Below, in pieces: positions 38,308 through 46,178 of a stretch of 48,756 nt of DNA. A program made the position numbers and the translations under genes. The notes under the pieces were generated by a model. That model did no database searches and was not told where the DNA came from. It worked only from the letters and a program-made list of their open reading frames with translations. Each line of letters starts with the position of its first letter. The stretch's first letter is position 1. The stretch covers positions 1 through 48,756 of the forward strand of contig NZ_CAMPKE010000021.1 of assembly GCF_946887195.1 (NCBI RefSeq), in the 5' to 3' direction. The DNA is from an uncultured Halomonas sp. Lineage in GTDB: Bacteria > Pseudomonadota > Gammaproteobacteria > Pseudomonadales > Halomonadaceae.

Positions 38308-39000
38308 ATGAATGTTCTCATGGTGACTTCCAATCCGTTTTCCGCGTTGTTCGGCCGCTCGCCCTTTCACCCCCTCCTGGCGCACATCATCAAGTCCAGC
38401 GAGTGCGCCGATCAACTCGTACCTTTCTTCGATGCCACCCTGGCGGGCGATTGGGACGAGGCCATCAAGTATCGTGGCCTCGTAACCAATCTCGAGCACG
38501 AAGCCGACGAACTCAAGACGCGACTGCGCCTCAACCTACCCAATACGATGTTCCTGCCGGTGTCGCGCTCGGATCTGCTGGAGCTGATCAGCGTGCAGGA
38601 CAAGATCGCCAACAAGTCGCGCGATATCACCGGCATCATGCTTGGCCGCCGCATGCAGGTGCCATCGCCATTGGCACAGCCGATGCGCGACTACCTGCAG
38701 ACCGCCGTGGCTACGGTCGCCCAAGCGCGCAAGGCACTGGAAGAGCTCGAGGATCTGGTCGAATCCGGCTTCGGTCGCAACGTATCCGACCTGATGCAGA
38801 ACCTGATTCGCGAGTTGCACGAACTCGAACATCAGGCCGACGAACAGCAGATCGCCATTCGTCGCCAACTGTTCGATCTCGAAGCGCAGTTACCACCGGT
38901 GGATGTGATGTTTCTCTACAAGATCATCGATTGGATCGGTGAGCTGGCCGATCGCGCCGAACGTGTCGGCAGCCGCCTGCAAATACTGACCGCTCGCTGA
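38308..39000 (+). CDS. DUF47 / TIGR00153 family phosphate transport accessory protein (PhoU-like)
   Basis: A 230-residue, highly helical cytoplasmic protein with heptad-rich segments (IKSSECADQLVPFFDATLAGDWDEA, LEHEADELKTRLRLNLPN, SRSDLLELISVQDKIANKSRDI, LHELEHQADEQQ, LYKIIDWIGELADRAERVG), the pattern of PhoU-related DUF47 proteins. Such proteins are usually encoded next to Pit phosphate transporters, as here (53 bp upstream of pit), and probably modulate them. No good Shine-Dalgarno precedes 38308; an ATG at 38320 is an alternative. Confidence 0.92.
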   Translation: MNVLMVTSNPFSALFGRSPFHPLLAHIIKSSECADQLVPFFDATLAGDWDEAIKYRGLVTNLEHEADELKTRLRLNLPNTMFLPVSRSDLLELISVQDKIANKSRDITGIMLGRRMQVPSPLAQPMRDYLQTAVATVAQARKALEELEDLVESGFGRNVSDLMQNLIRELHELEHQADEQQIAIRRQLFDLEAQLPPVDVMFLYKIIDWIGELADRAERVGSRLQILTAR

Positions 39001-39053
39001 GTCCAGGCATTTGCCCGGGTTCGATACAAGCCACTAAAAAAGAATACTTGCCT

Positions 39054-40325
39054 ATGTCGATCATCGCGCAACACGGCGAGCTCTTCATTATTCTCGCCTG
39101 TGTCTTCGGTTTCTTCATGGCCTGGGGGGTTGGCGCCAACGATGTCGCCAACGCCATGGGCACCTCGGTCGGTTCCAAGGCCATCACCATCAAGCAGGCG
39201 ATCATCATCGCCGTGATCTTCGAGTTTCTGGGCGCCTGGCTCGCTGGTGGCCAGGTCACCGAAACCATCCGCAAGGGCATCGTCGACCCCGAGCTGCTGG
39301 CTGACGACCCGCAATTGCTGGTTTACGGTATGCTCGCTTCGCTACTGGCCGCGGGTACGTGGCTGCTGGTCGCTTCGGCCAAGGGCTGGCCGGTTTCCAC
39401 GACCCATTCCATCGTCGGTGCGATCGTCGGCTTCGCCGTTGTCGGGTTGGGCGTCGAGTCCGTGGATTGGGGCTCGGTCGGTAACATCGCCGCCAGTTGG
39501 GTGGTATCGCCGTTGCTGGCCGGCACCATCGGCTATCTGCTGTTCCGTTCGGTACAAGTGCTGATCTTCGATAGCCCCGACCCTTTCGCCGCCGCCAAGC
39601 GCTATGTGCCCGGTTATATCTTCCTGGTCGGTTTCATCATCGCCATGGTCACGCTGGTCAAAGGGCTGTCGAATCTTGGGCTCGATCTGAGCTTTGCTCA
39701 GAGCTTGCTGATCGCCATTGTCATTGGGGTGATCATCATGGTGCTGGGGATCCTGCTCGAGAACCGCGTCAACCGCGAGAAGCGCGACGGCGATAACTTC
39801 AGCTTCTCGAGCGTCGAGCGGGTCTTCGCCGTACTGATGATGTTCACCGCTTGCGCCATGGCGTTCGCGCATGGCTCCAATGACGTGGCCAATGCCGTCG
39901 GCCCGCTGGCGGCGGTGATCAGCGTGGTGCAATCCCATGGCAATGTCGGCGGAGTCGCCGTGCTGCCCTGGTGGGTGCTGGTCCTGGGTGGCGGCGGTAT
40001 CGTGGTCGGCCTGGTGACCTATGGGCATCGTGTCATTGCCACCGTGGGTACCGGCATCACCGAACTGACGCCCAGCCGTGGCTTCGCCGCGACCCTGGCG
40101 GCAGCTACCACCGTGGTGCTGGCCTCGGGCACCGGCCTGCCGATCTCGACCACTCATACGCTGGTCGGTGCGGTGCTTGGCGTCGGTCTGGCACGCGGTA
40201 TGGCGGCGCTCAATATGCGCGTACTGGGGACGATCGCCGCTTCCTGGCTGATCACCTTGCCGGCCGGCGCGCTGCTATCGATCCTATTCTTCTATATGTT
40301 CAAGGGCATGTTCGGTAGCGGATAG
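39054..40325 (+). CDS. pit: Inorganic phosphate transporter, Pit family
   Basis: Low-affinity phosphate (metal-phosphate) symporter, 423 residues. Both inverted PHO4 signatures are present: GANDVANAMGTSVGSKAI near residue 27 and HGSNDVANAVGPLAAVI near residue 278, each with a GxNDxANA core, plus STTHSIVGAIVGFAVVG and STTHTLVGAVLGVGLARG. About 10-12 hydrophobic helices are visible. I used the ATG at 39054; an in-frame TTG lies two codons earlier. Follows the DUF47 gene and is ended by a strong terminator. Confidence 0.95.
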   Translation: MSIIAQHGELFIILACVFGFFMAWGVGANDVANAMGTSVGSKAITIKQAIIIAVIFEFLGAWLAGGQVTETIRKGIVDPELLADDPQLLVYGMLASLLAAGTWLLVASAKGWPVSTTHSIVGAIVGFAVVGLGVESVDWGSVGNIAASWVVSPLLAGTIGYLLFRSVQVLIFDSPDPFAAAKRYVPGYIFLVGFIIAMVTLVKGLSNLGLDLSFAQSLLIAIVIGVIIMVLGILLENRVNREKRDGDNFSFSSVERVFAVLMMFTACAMAFAHGSNDVANAVGPLAAVISVVQSHGNVGGVAVLPWWVLVLGGGGIVVGLVTYGHRVIATVGTGITELTPSRGFAATLAAATTVVLASGTGLPISTTHTLVGAVLGVGLARGMAALNMRVLGTIAASWLITLPAGALLSILFFYMFKGMFGSG

Positions 40326-40351
40326 AAATCGCCCGGGACGTTCGCCAATCG

Positions 40352-40378
40352 AGGCGGGGCACTGGTGTCCCGCCTTTT
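40352..40378 (+). terminator. Rho-independent terminator after pit
   Basis: A GC-rich stem (40353-40361 with 40366-40374, one G-U pair) closes a CTGG loop and runs into TTTT at 40375-40378, 28 bp after the pit stop. Confidence 0.8.
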
Positions 40379-40387
40379 GCTTGCCTC

Positions 40388-40396
40388 TGATATAGT
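40388..40396 (+). promoter_or_regulatory. Extended -10 promoter candidate for argA
   Basis: TGATATAGT (TG, one base, then TATAGT at 40391-40396) fits an extended -10 element, 43 bp before the argA start. There is no strong -35, which extended -10 promoters can tolerate. No ArgR box is evident. Confidence 0.4.
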
Positions 40397-40438
40397 CGAC
40401 GTTCGTCGGTTATCCACCCTGCTGCCGGAGTGCAGGCA

Positions 40439-41752
40439 TTGAACACGCGCTTTCCCTTCGTCGACTGGTTTCGCAATTCATCGCCCTATATCAACGCCCA
40501 TCGCGGGCGTACCTTCGTCGTGCTGATCGAAGGCGAAGCCGTGGCCAGCGGCCATGGCGAGCAGTTGATACAGGATCTGGCGCTGCTGCATACCCTGGGC
40601 GTACGCCTGGTGGTGGTCTATGGCATCCGCCCGCAGGTCAATCAGGCGCTGGCGGCCGACGGTGTCGAGCCGCAGCGTCATGCCGGGCGCTGGGTGGCGG
40701 ATCACGCCATCATGCGCTGTGTGGAGCGGGTCGCCGCCGAGCAGCGCTTGTGGCTCGAAGCGCGCCTATCGCTGGGATTGCCGAATACGCCGCTGCATGG
40801 GGTCGAGTTGACCGCGGTGTCGGGCAATCTGGTCATGGCCAAGCCGTTGGGCGTGCGCCACGGCATCGATTTCGATCACAGCGGCGAGGTGCGCCGGGTG
40901 CGCGCCAGTGCCATCGAGGGTCTGCTGGAGCGCGGCGCGCTGGTGGTATTGCCCCCGCTGGGGTTCTCCAGTACCGGCGAGGTGTTCGATCTCGATGCCG
41001 CCGAGGTGGCTCAGCATGCCGCGATCGCCCTCAAGGCCGACAAGCTGATCCTGCTCGGCGAGGCGGACGGCTTGCATGACGATAGCGGCCAGTTGCAGCG
41101 CCAATTGACACCGACCGAGGCCGAACCGTTGCGCTGTGCCTCGGCGCCCGGCAGCGAGCTGGCGCGCCATCTAGGGGCGGCCTGCGAGGCGGCACGCCAC
41201 GGCGTGGGGCGCACCCATCTGTTGTCCTGGCACGATCACGACGCGCTGCTTGGCGAGCTGTTCACCCGCGATGGGGTGGGCACCATGATCACCCAGCACC
41301 GCTACGAGCAGTTGCGCCGTGCCGAGCTTGGCGATATCGCCGGCCTGCTCGAATTGCTGCAGCCCCTCGAGGAGCGCGGCATGCTGGTCGCGCGCTCGCG
41401 CGAGCGGCTCGAGCACGAGATCGACGATTATCTGGTCATCGAGCGCGACGGCATGATCATCGGCTGCGCCGCGCTGCATGTCTTCGCCGACGCACGGATG
41501 GGCGAGTTGGCCTGCGTGGCGGTGCACAGGAACTATCGCGGCGGCGCGCGTGGCGAGCTGTTGCTGGCGGAGGTGGAACGACATGCCCGGCGACAGGGCG
41601 TGGCGTCGCTGTTTGCCCTGACGACCCATACCACCCATTGGTTCTTCGAGCGTGGCTTTCGCGCATCGACGATCGATGCGCTGCCTCCCTTGCGGCGCGA
41701 TGCCTACAACCATGCGCGTAAATCGAAGATTCTCATCAAGCCGCTCTCTTGA
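40439..41752 (+). CDS. argA: Amino-acid N-acetyltransferase (N-acetylglutamate synthase) ArgA
   Basis: First enzyme of arginine biosynthesis, acetylating glutamate. The 437-residue protein has an N-terminal amino-acid-kinase-like domain ([29 protein letters not shown] and [22 protein letters not shown], then [14 protein letters not shown]) involved in arginine inhibition, and a C-terminal GNAT domain (about 290-437) with [41 protein letters not shown], the acetyl-CoA pyrophosphate loop being RGGARG. No ATG is available. A TTG at 40439 has GGAG 8 nt upstream; a GTG at 40430 is the alternative. Confidence 0.94.
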   Translation: MNTRFPFVDWFRNSSPYINAHRGRTFVVLIEGEAVASGHGEQLIQDLALLHTLGVRLVVVYGIRPQVNQALAADGVEPQRHAGRWVADHAIMRCVERVAAEQRLWLEARLSLGLPNTPLHGVELTAVSGNLVMAKPLGVRHGIDFDHSGEVRRVRASAIEGLLERGALVVLPPLGFSSTGEVFDLDAAEVAQHAAIALKADKLILLGEADGLHDDSGQLQRQLTPTEAEPLRCASAPGSELARHLGAACEAARHGVGRTHLLSWHDHDALLGELFTRDGVGTMITQHRYEQLRRAELGDIAGLLELLQPLEERGMLVARSRERLEHEIDDYLVIERDGMIIGCAALHVFADARMGELACVAVHRNYRGGARGELLLAEVERHARRQGVASLFALTTHTTHWFFERGFRASTIDALPPLRRDAYNHARKSKILIKPLS

Positions 41753-41906
41753 AACCATTGAGCATCGAGCCATTGAGCTGACTTGCCGCCGCCAGGGCAT
41801 GGCAGGCCATCCGCACGTTTCTTGCAAATTTCGGGTGGTCTGTCTCCAAAAGTCAACTTTGTAAGTATTTGATTTTAAATAATTCTTCGCGCAGGCAGAA
41901 GTATGG

Positions 41907-41930
41907 CGTCTCCAACGGGAGACGTTTTTT
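41907..41930 (+). terminator. Rho-independent terminator about 155 bp after argA
   Basis: CGTCTCC (41907-41913) pairs with GGAGACG (41918-41924) around AACG, followed by TTTTTT at 41925-41930. It probably ends the argA transcript, leaving an unusually long 3' untranslated region, or ends a separate short transcript starting in the AT-rich stretch near 41850-41890. Confidence 0.8.
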
Positions 41931-42032
41931 CGTTTCCGGCGCGCTATTTCTTCCCCTTCACCGAGCCTGGCACAGAGTCTGGCCTAACGATTTTATTATA
42001 ACTCATTGTATTTATTGATTTTGAACGAAAGA

Positions 42033-42048
42033 TGGCACGCCTATCGCA
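42033..42048 (+). promoter_or_regulatory. Sigma-54-type (-24/-12) promoter element
   Basis: TGGCACG at 42033-42039 is a perfect -24 element. TCGCA at 42044-42048 differs by one base from the -12 consensus TTGCA, and exactly 10 bp lie between the invariant GG (42034-42035) and GC (42046-42047). Transcription would begin near 42058-42061, about 10 bp before the first strong RNA hairpin. The preceding 60 bp are AT-rich, as is common where IHF bends DNA for sigma-54 activators. The downstream operon encodes GlrR, a sigma-54 activator. Confidence 0.7.
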
Positions 42049-42058
42049 ATAGTTAGGG

Positions 42059-42520
42059 TGAGCAACGGGAAGTGATTCAAACGGCTCGATTCACTTCCTG
42101 ACTGTGCGGATACAGAGCGTTCTTCACTACCCTGTGCATGAATCTCGAACCGCCGGTAGCGTGTGCTCCACGCGATGTGTGACTTAGGTTGCGATGAGAC
42201 GGGTACCGCCTAACGGCACGGATAGGTACCAGAAGGGCAAGGATGCCCCGGCAAGGATGCCACTCCCCCCTCGGGGGGAAATATCGCGGTACGACGCTCT
42301 AGCGGCGGCGTGCCCAAGAACGAAACCAGGCGGTTCGCCGCCCTATGTGAAATCGCCAATCCCTGTGTAGATGCTCAAGCGATTTCACGGTTTCGGGGCT
42401 CCAAGAGCCCGATCCCCGAGCGCTCATTGACTGTCCGTCCAGGCGGATTAATTCGAGAGCTCACATGACCCTTCAGTTCCCTGCGTACCTTGGGCCGGCA
42501 CTAGCCGGCCCACTTTTTTT
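42059..42520 (+). ncRNA. Candidate structured non-coding RNA (about 460 nt) upstream of glrK
   Basis: The 866-bp gap between argA and glrK has no convincing protein gene. From the predicted sigma-54 start to the terminator at 42491-42520 there is a chain of strong helices: 42066-42075 with 42091-42100; 42102-42105 with 42112-42115 around GCGGAT; GGTA/TACC plus CCTA/TAGG at 42202-42230; two adjacent hairpins with AAGGAT loops (42235-42248, 42250-42261); CCCCC/GGGGG near 42266-42278; GGCGGCG/CGCCGCC (42304-42310, 42336-42342); a perfect 10-bp stem 42347-42356 with 42379-42388; and GGGCTC/GAGCCC at 42396-42410. Several GGA triplets sit in loops, as in CsrA-binding RNAs. The position matches E. 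coli glmY, but size and sequence do not obviously match. Both identity and function are unproven. Confidence 0.6.
42491..42520 (+). terminator. Rho-independent terminator of the candidate ncRNA
   Basis: A 9-bp GC-rich perfect stem (42491-42499 with 42504-42512) closes ACTA and is followed by C and seven T (42514-42520). There is no upstream protein gene in the preceding 560 bp, so it implies a non-coding transcript. It lies about 100 bp before the glrK start and insulates it. Confidence 0.92.
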
Positions 42521-42618
42521 ATTAGTAGGGGTCGATCGGGTTTGGTTGCGCGCTAATCTGTTATGCTATGCGGATAAGCTATATGACACTGTCTCTCTTT
42601 CTGCATAGAACGGTTTTC

Positions 42619-44115
42619 ATGACCTCACAGGTCTCGCGCCGCTGGCGTCCAAGGTCCCTGCTGCAACTGGTGCTACTGGCCTTTCTGGTGGTGATGCTGC
42701 CTATCGCCGTGCTGATGTTTCAGGCTGGCCAGGCTCTCTCCGAACTCTCGCATCTGGCCGATATCAGCGCGCGGCAGGCCGTCGAGCAGACGCGCCGTGC
42801 CCGAGCGCTTTCCAATCTGGCGATCGAAATGGAGCGTAGCGCGCGTCAGTTCGCGGTGATCGAACAGCCGGGGCTGATGGACATTTACGCCGACAAGGCG
42901 CAGGAGTTCGCCGAGCTGCTCGAATCGCAACAGCGTCTGCTGCCGGACAACCGCGATATCCGGGCACTGCGCGATCAGATCCAGACGCTGATCATGTTCC
43001 CGACCCTGTCGGCAGAGGCATTGCGCCTGCGGCTCGATGCCTTCACGAGTTTTTCCGAACACACCGATGCCATGCGCGAGGCGACCAGCCGCCAGATCGA
43101 CAAGCGGATCGAAGCGATCAGCGTGCAGGCCGGCGAGGTGCAGCGCCGCCTGTGGCTGCAAACCGCCGCATTGGTTTCGGCTAGCCTGGCGCTGATGCTG
43201 CTGTTCACCTGGTTGATCATTCGTCCCATTCGTCAGATCGAACGGCGCATACTCAGCCTCGGCAGTGGCCGTGAGCCGGCCTCGGCCCAGCTCATCCAGG
43301 GCCCGGCGGAGTTGGTGAGCCTGGGCGAGCGGCTCGATTGGCTGTCGGCGCGCCTGGTCGAACTCGAAGCGCAGAAGCAGCAGTTCCTGCGCCACATGTC
43401 GCACGAGTTGAAAACGCCGCTGGCCAGCGTCCGCGAGGGTACCGGGCTGCTGTCGGACGACGTGGCCGGCGAGCTGACGCCGCGCCAGCGCGAAATCGTC
43501 GAGTTGATCGACGCCAGCGGCCAGGAGTTGCAACAGCTGATCGAGCAACTGCTCGACTACAATCTTCTCCAGCATGCCCAGCCCGCCTATCACGAACGCT
43601 TCGACGTCTGCGGTGTCATCAAGGAGGTGTTGTCCAAGCATCAACTGGCGCTCGACAAGAAGCAGATGCGCGTCAGCGCATCGCAGCAGGCGCTCGATTG
43701 GGTCACCGACCGGGACCGCACCGCGCGAATCCTCGACAACCTGGTTTCCAATGCCATCGCTTACGGCGAAGATGGCGGGCGTCTGGAGATTCGTGCCTAC
43801 CGTCAGGCGCAGACGCTGGTACTGGAAGTCGCCAATAGCGGGGAGCCGATCGACGATAACGATCGTTCGCGGCTGTTCGAGGCGTTCTACCAGGGGCGAG
43901 CCCGCCGCAAGGGCGCGCTCAAGGGCTCGGGAATCGGCCTGTCCGTCGCCGCGGACTGCGCGCGGGTGCAGCAGGGCCATCTGGCACTGGTCGACGACGA
44001 TGCCCTGGCGGTATGTTTTCGCCTGACACTGCCATGGAATGGCGATAGTGTCGTCGACAGCGACAACCGACAGTCTCACTCGGTGCCTACTCTCGGTACC
44101 GACGCAAGGAACTGA
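42619..44115 (+). CDS. glrK: Sensor histidine kinase GlrK (QseE/YfhK-like)
   Basis: Membrane sensor kinase, 498 residues. Two transmembrane helices (about 15-37 and 182-201) bracket a helical periplasmic sensor region; a HAMP-like linker is followed by the HisKA box with the phosphorylated His262 in FLRHMSHELKTPLAS and the HATPase domain (DNLVSNAIAYGEDGG, then GSGIGLSVAADCA). The context is decisive: a QseG-like lipoprotein and a GAFTGA-type response regulator follow, as in E. coli glrK-qseG-glrR. ATGs at 42568 and 42583 are alternative starts; none has a strong Shine-Dalgarno. Confidence 0.9.
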   Translation: MTSQVSRRWRPRSLLQLVLLAFLVVMLPIAVLMFQAGQALSELSHLADISARQAVEQTRRARALSNLAIEMERSARQFAVIEQPGLMDIYADKAQEFAELLESQQRLLPDNRDIRALRDQIQTLIMFPTLSAEALRLRLDAFTSFSEHTDAMREATSRQIDKRIEAISVQAGEVQRRLWLQTAALVSASLALMLLFTWLIIRPIRQIERRILSLGSGREPASAQLIQGPAELVSLGERLDWLSARLVELEAQKQQFLRHMSHELKTPLASVREGTGLLSDDVAGELTPRQREIVELIDASGQELQQLIEQLLDYNLLQHAQPAYHERFDVCGVIKEVLSKHQLALDKKQMRVSASQQALDWVTDRDRTARILDNLVSNAIAYGEDGGRLEIRAYRQAQTLVLEVANSGEPIDDNDRSRLFEAFYQGRARRKGALKGSGIGLSVAADCARVQQGHLALVDDDALAVCFRLTLPWNGDSVVDSDNRQSHSVPTLGTDARN

Positions 44116-44120
44116 AATCA

Positions 44121-44651
44121 ATGAAATATTCTTCACTCATCGCCAGCCTGCTGGCCGTTTCGCTATTGGCCGGCTGCCAGGCATTGTCTGGGCGCGTTGG
44201 CGATGATCAGGCCGTAGCGGCCTCCGGATGCCTGAACGAGGTGCCGAGCCTGGCCCCCAGCGAATGCCTGCTCGAATCCTGGATCGATTTCAGCCTGGCC
44301 GCTCAGCGCGGCGAGTCCGAATGGCGCGAGAACATGCTGAGCCGGCTGGAAGGCGATTCGACCAGGAAGCGCCTGGCGCGCGCGGTGGTGCTCTCCTGGT
44401 CCGACGAGAGCGAATGGGAGCAGGCATCCGATCTTTACAAGGCCGATCTCGCCTCGGCGCCGAGCAAACTGCAGCCGCTACTGCGGCAGTGGCTCAACAG
44501 TCTCGAAGCACGCCGTGAGCTGGCCGCCGAATTGGCCGACAGCGAAGCGTCGCGCGTCGCGCTGGCCAATGAGCGCAATAGCCTGGCCGAAAAGCTCGAA
44601 GCGCTGACGGCCATCGAACAGAGTATCAACTCGCGGCAGCAGGAACCCTGA
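44121..44651 (+). CDS. QseG-like lipoprotein between glrK and glrR
   Basis: A 176-residue predicted lipoprotein: MKYSSLIASLLAVSLLAGC ends in a lipobox with Cys19. The mature part is helical, with a TPR-like middle (CLLESWIDFSLAAQRGESEWRENML, then ESEWEQASDLYKADLASAP) and a C-terminal coiled-coil-like segment (about 125-170). It starts 5 bp after the glrK stop. QseG in E. coli is an outer-membrane lipoprotein that interacts with the QseE sensor, so a role in controlling GlrK is inferred from position more than from sequence. Confidence 0.75.
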   Translation: MKYSSLIASLLAVSLLAGCQALSGRVGDDQAVAASGCLNEVPSLAPSECLLESWIDFSLAAQRGESEWRENMLSRLEGDSTRKRLARAVVLSWSDESEWEQASDLYKADLASAPSKLQPLLRQWLNSLEARRELAAELADSEASRVALANERNSLAEKLEALTAIEQSINSRQQEP

Positions 44652-44681
44652 CATGCCGCTTGCCTTCGAGGGAGTCCAATC

Positions 44682-46043
44682 GTGAAACACGCCGCCCATG
44701 TTCTGCTGGTCGATGACGATGCCAGTTTGCTCAAACTGCTAGGGATGCGTCTGGAGAGCCGCGGCTACAAGGTGACTACCGCCGAAAGTGGGCGACAGGC
44801 GCTGGAGCGTCTCGAGCAGGTGCGCCCCGATCTGGTGCTGTCCGATCTGCGCATGGACGAGATGGACGGTCTGGCGCTGTTTCATCAGCTGCAGAAGCGC
44901 GCGCCGGGCTTGCCGGTGATCATCCTCACCGCGCACGGCTCGATTCCCGATGCGGTCAGCGCCACGCGCCAGGGTGTGTTCAGCTTTCTGACCAAACCGG
45001 TGGACCGCGACGAGCTGTTCAGCGCCATCGACGATGCGCTGAGCCAGACGCAAGGCGGCGGCGCCACCGATGGCGACGATGCGTGGCGTTCGGCGATCAT
45101 TACCCGCAGCCCGCAGATGGAGCGCGTACTCGAGCAGGCGCGCATGGTTGCGGGCTCGGATGTCAGCGTGCTGGTCACCGGGCCCAGCGGTAGCGGCAAG
45201 GAGCTGATGGCCAACGCCATTCATAAAGCCAGCTCGCGCGCCGGCAAGCCGTTCGTTGCCATCAACTGCGGCGCGTTGCCCGAGCAGCTGCTCGAAAGCG
45301 AGCTGTTCGGGCACGCCAAGGGCGCGTTCACCGGCGCGATCAGCCAGCACGAGGGGCTGTTCCAGGCCGCCGATGGCGGTACGCTGTTTCTCGACGAAAT
45401 CGGCGACATGCCGCTGCCCCTACAGGTCAAGCTGCTGCGCACGCTGCAGGATCGTCAGATCCGGCCGCTGGGCTCGACCGCCTCGATCGGTATCGATGTG
45501 CGTATCATCTCGGCGACGCACCGCGATCTCGACCGCGCGATGAGCGAGGGCGATTTCCGCGAGGATCTCTATTACCGGCTCAACGTGGTCAATCTGCGCC
45601 TGCCACCGCTCAAGGAGCGCGCCGAGGACGTGCCGCTGCTGGCCAAGTATCTGGTGACCCAGGCCGCCGAGCGCCACAAGCCGTTCGTCAAGGGCTTCTC
45701 GCCCGAGGCGCTCAACCTGCTGGCCTCGAGCGCCTGGCCGGGCAACGTGCGCCAGCTGGTCAACGTGGTCGAGCAGTGCGTGGCGCTGACCAGTTCACCG
45801 ATCATCCCCGAGGCGCTGGTCTCCCAGGCGCTGGTCGCCGAAGAGAACGCGCTGCCCTCGTTCAACGACGCGCGCGCCGGCTTCGAGCGCAGCTACCTGA
45901 TCAAGGTACTCAAGATCACCGAAGGCAACGTGACCCAGGCGGCACGTATCGCCGGCCGCAATCGCACCGATTTCTACAAGCTGCTGGGGCGTCACGATCT
46001 CGAGCCGGGGGGGTTCAAGCCCGGCGCCGAAGAGACGAGCTAG
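44682..46043 (+). CDS. glrR: Sigma-54-dependent response regulator GlrR (QseF-like)
   Basis: Bacterial enhancer-binding protein, 453 residues. The receiver domain has the acidic pair Asp11/Asp12 and phosphoacceptor Asp55 in [13 protein letters not shown], with Thr83 and Lys105. The AAA+ domain has Walker A GPSGSGKE (167-174), the sigma-54-contacting GAFTGA loop (214-219) and Walker [12 protein letters not shown] (about 231-241). A Fis-type helix-turn-helix ([21 protein letters not shown]) ends the protein. The start is a GTG at 44682 with GGGAG 7 nt upstream. A sigma-54-type element lies upstream of the operon at 42033. The stop overlaps an xseA-like remnant on the other strand. Confidence 0.94.
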   Translation: MKHAAHVLLVDDDASLLKLLGMRLESRGYKVTTAESGRQALERLEQVRPDLVLSDLRMDEMDGLALFHQLQKRAPGLPVIILTAHGSIPDAVSATRQGVFSFLTKPVDRDELFSAIDDALSQTQGGGATDGDDAWRSAIITRSPQMERVLEQARMVAGSDVSVLVTGPSGSGKELMANAIHKASSRAGKPFVAINCGALPEQLLESELFGHAKGAFTGAISQHEGLFQAADGGTLFLDEIGDMPLPLQVKLLRTLQDRQIRPLGSTASIGIDVRIISATHRDLDRAMSEGDFREDLYYRLNVVNLRLPPLKERAEDVPLLAKYLVTQAAERHKPFVKGFSPEALNLLASSAWPGNVRQLVNVVEQCVALTSSPIIPEALVSQALVAEENALPSFNDARAGFERSYLIKVLKITEGNVTQAARIAGRNRTDFYKLLGRHDLEPGGFKPGAEETS

Positions 46044-46138
46044 CGCCGATAGCGGCGTTTCACTTCGACGGCGACCCGTCCTTCTCCTAAGCGCGCGCTG
46101 AGTTTCTCGCCTGGCCGGGTGTCTTGGGCAGTTAGGCA
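46040..46138 (-). pseudogene. xseA: Possible C-terminal remnant of xseA (exonuclease VII large subunit)
   Basis: Thirty-two codons ending in a stop at 46040 read, on the minus strand, QDTRPGEKLSARLGEG followed by RVAVEVKRR and a basic end. This resembles the C-terminal beta motif of XseA (compare the E. coli pattern V-x-x-GE-x-L-x-x-RL-x-x-G...EVK, recalled from memory). Upstream of about 46140 the similarity stops, the frame has no support and the base composition changes, so the gene appears cut by a junction between about 46140 and 46178. It would normally converge on glrR with overlapping ends. Identification rests on about 30 residues. Confidence 0.5.
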
Positions 46139-46178
46139 TTGCTCACGATACCAAACTAGGCCCCGAAGCTTATTCCCA

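Noticed and set aside
41941..41980. Second sigma-54-like sequence (TGGCACAGAGTCTGGC)
   Set aside because: The GG-GC spacing is 11 rather than 10 and the -12 match is poor; the element at 42033 is clearly better.
42138..42182. 14-codon ORF inside the ncRNA candidate
   Set aside because: No ribosome binding site and very short; the region is better explained by RNA structure.
42367..42377. GTAGATGCTCA in the loop of the 10-bp stem, similar to what I recall of the GlmZ 5' end
   Set aside because: Only 11 nt, recalled from memory, in a different structural setting, and no further similarity follows. Not enough to call a GlmZ/GlmY homologue.
42464..42607. 47-codon ORF starting at ATG 42464 and running through the terminator
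   Set aside because: It would be translated across a strong intrinsic terminator, has no Shine-Dalgarno sequence and resembles no protein; most likely chance.
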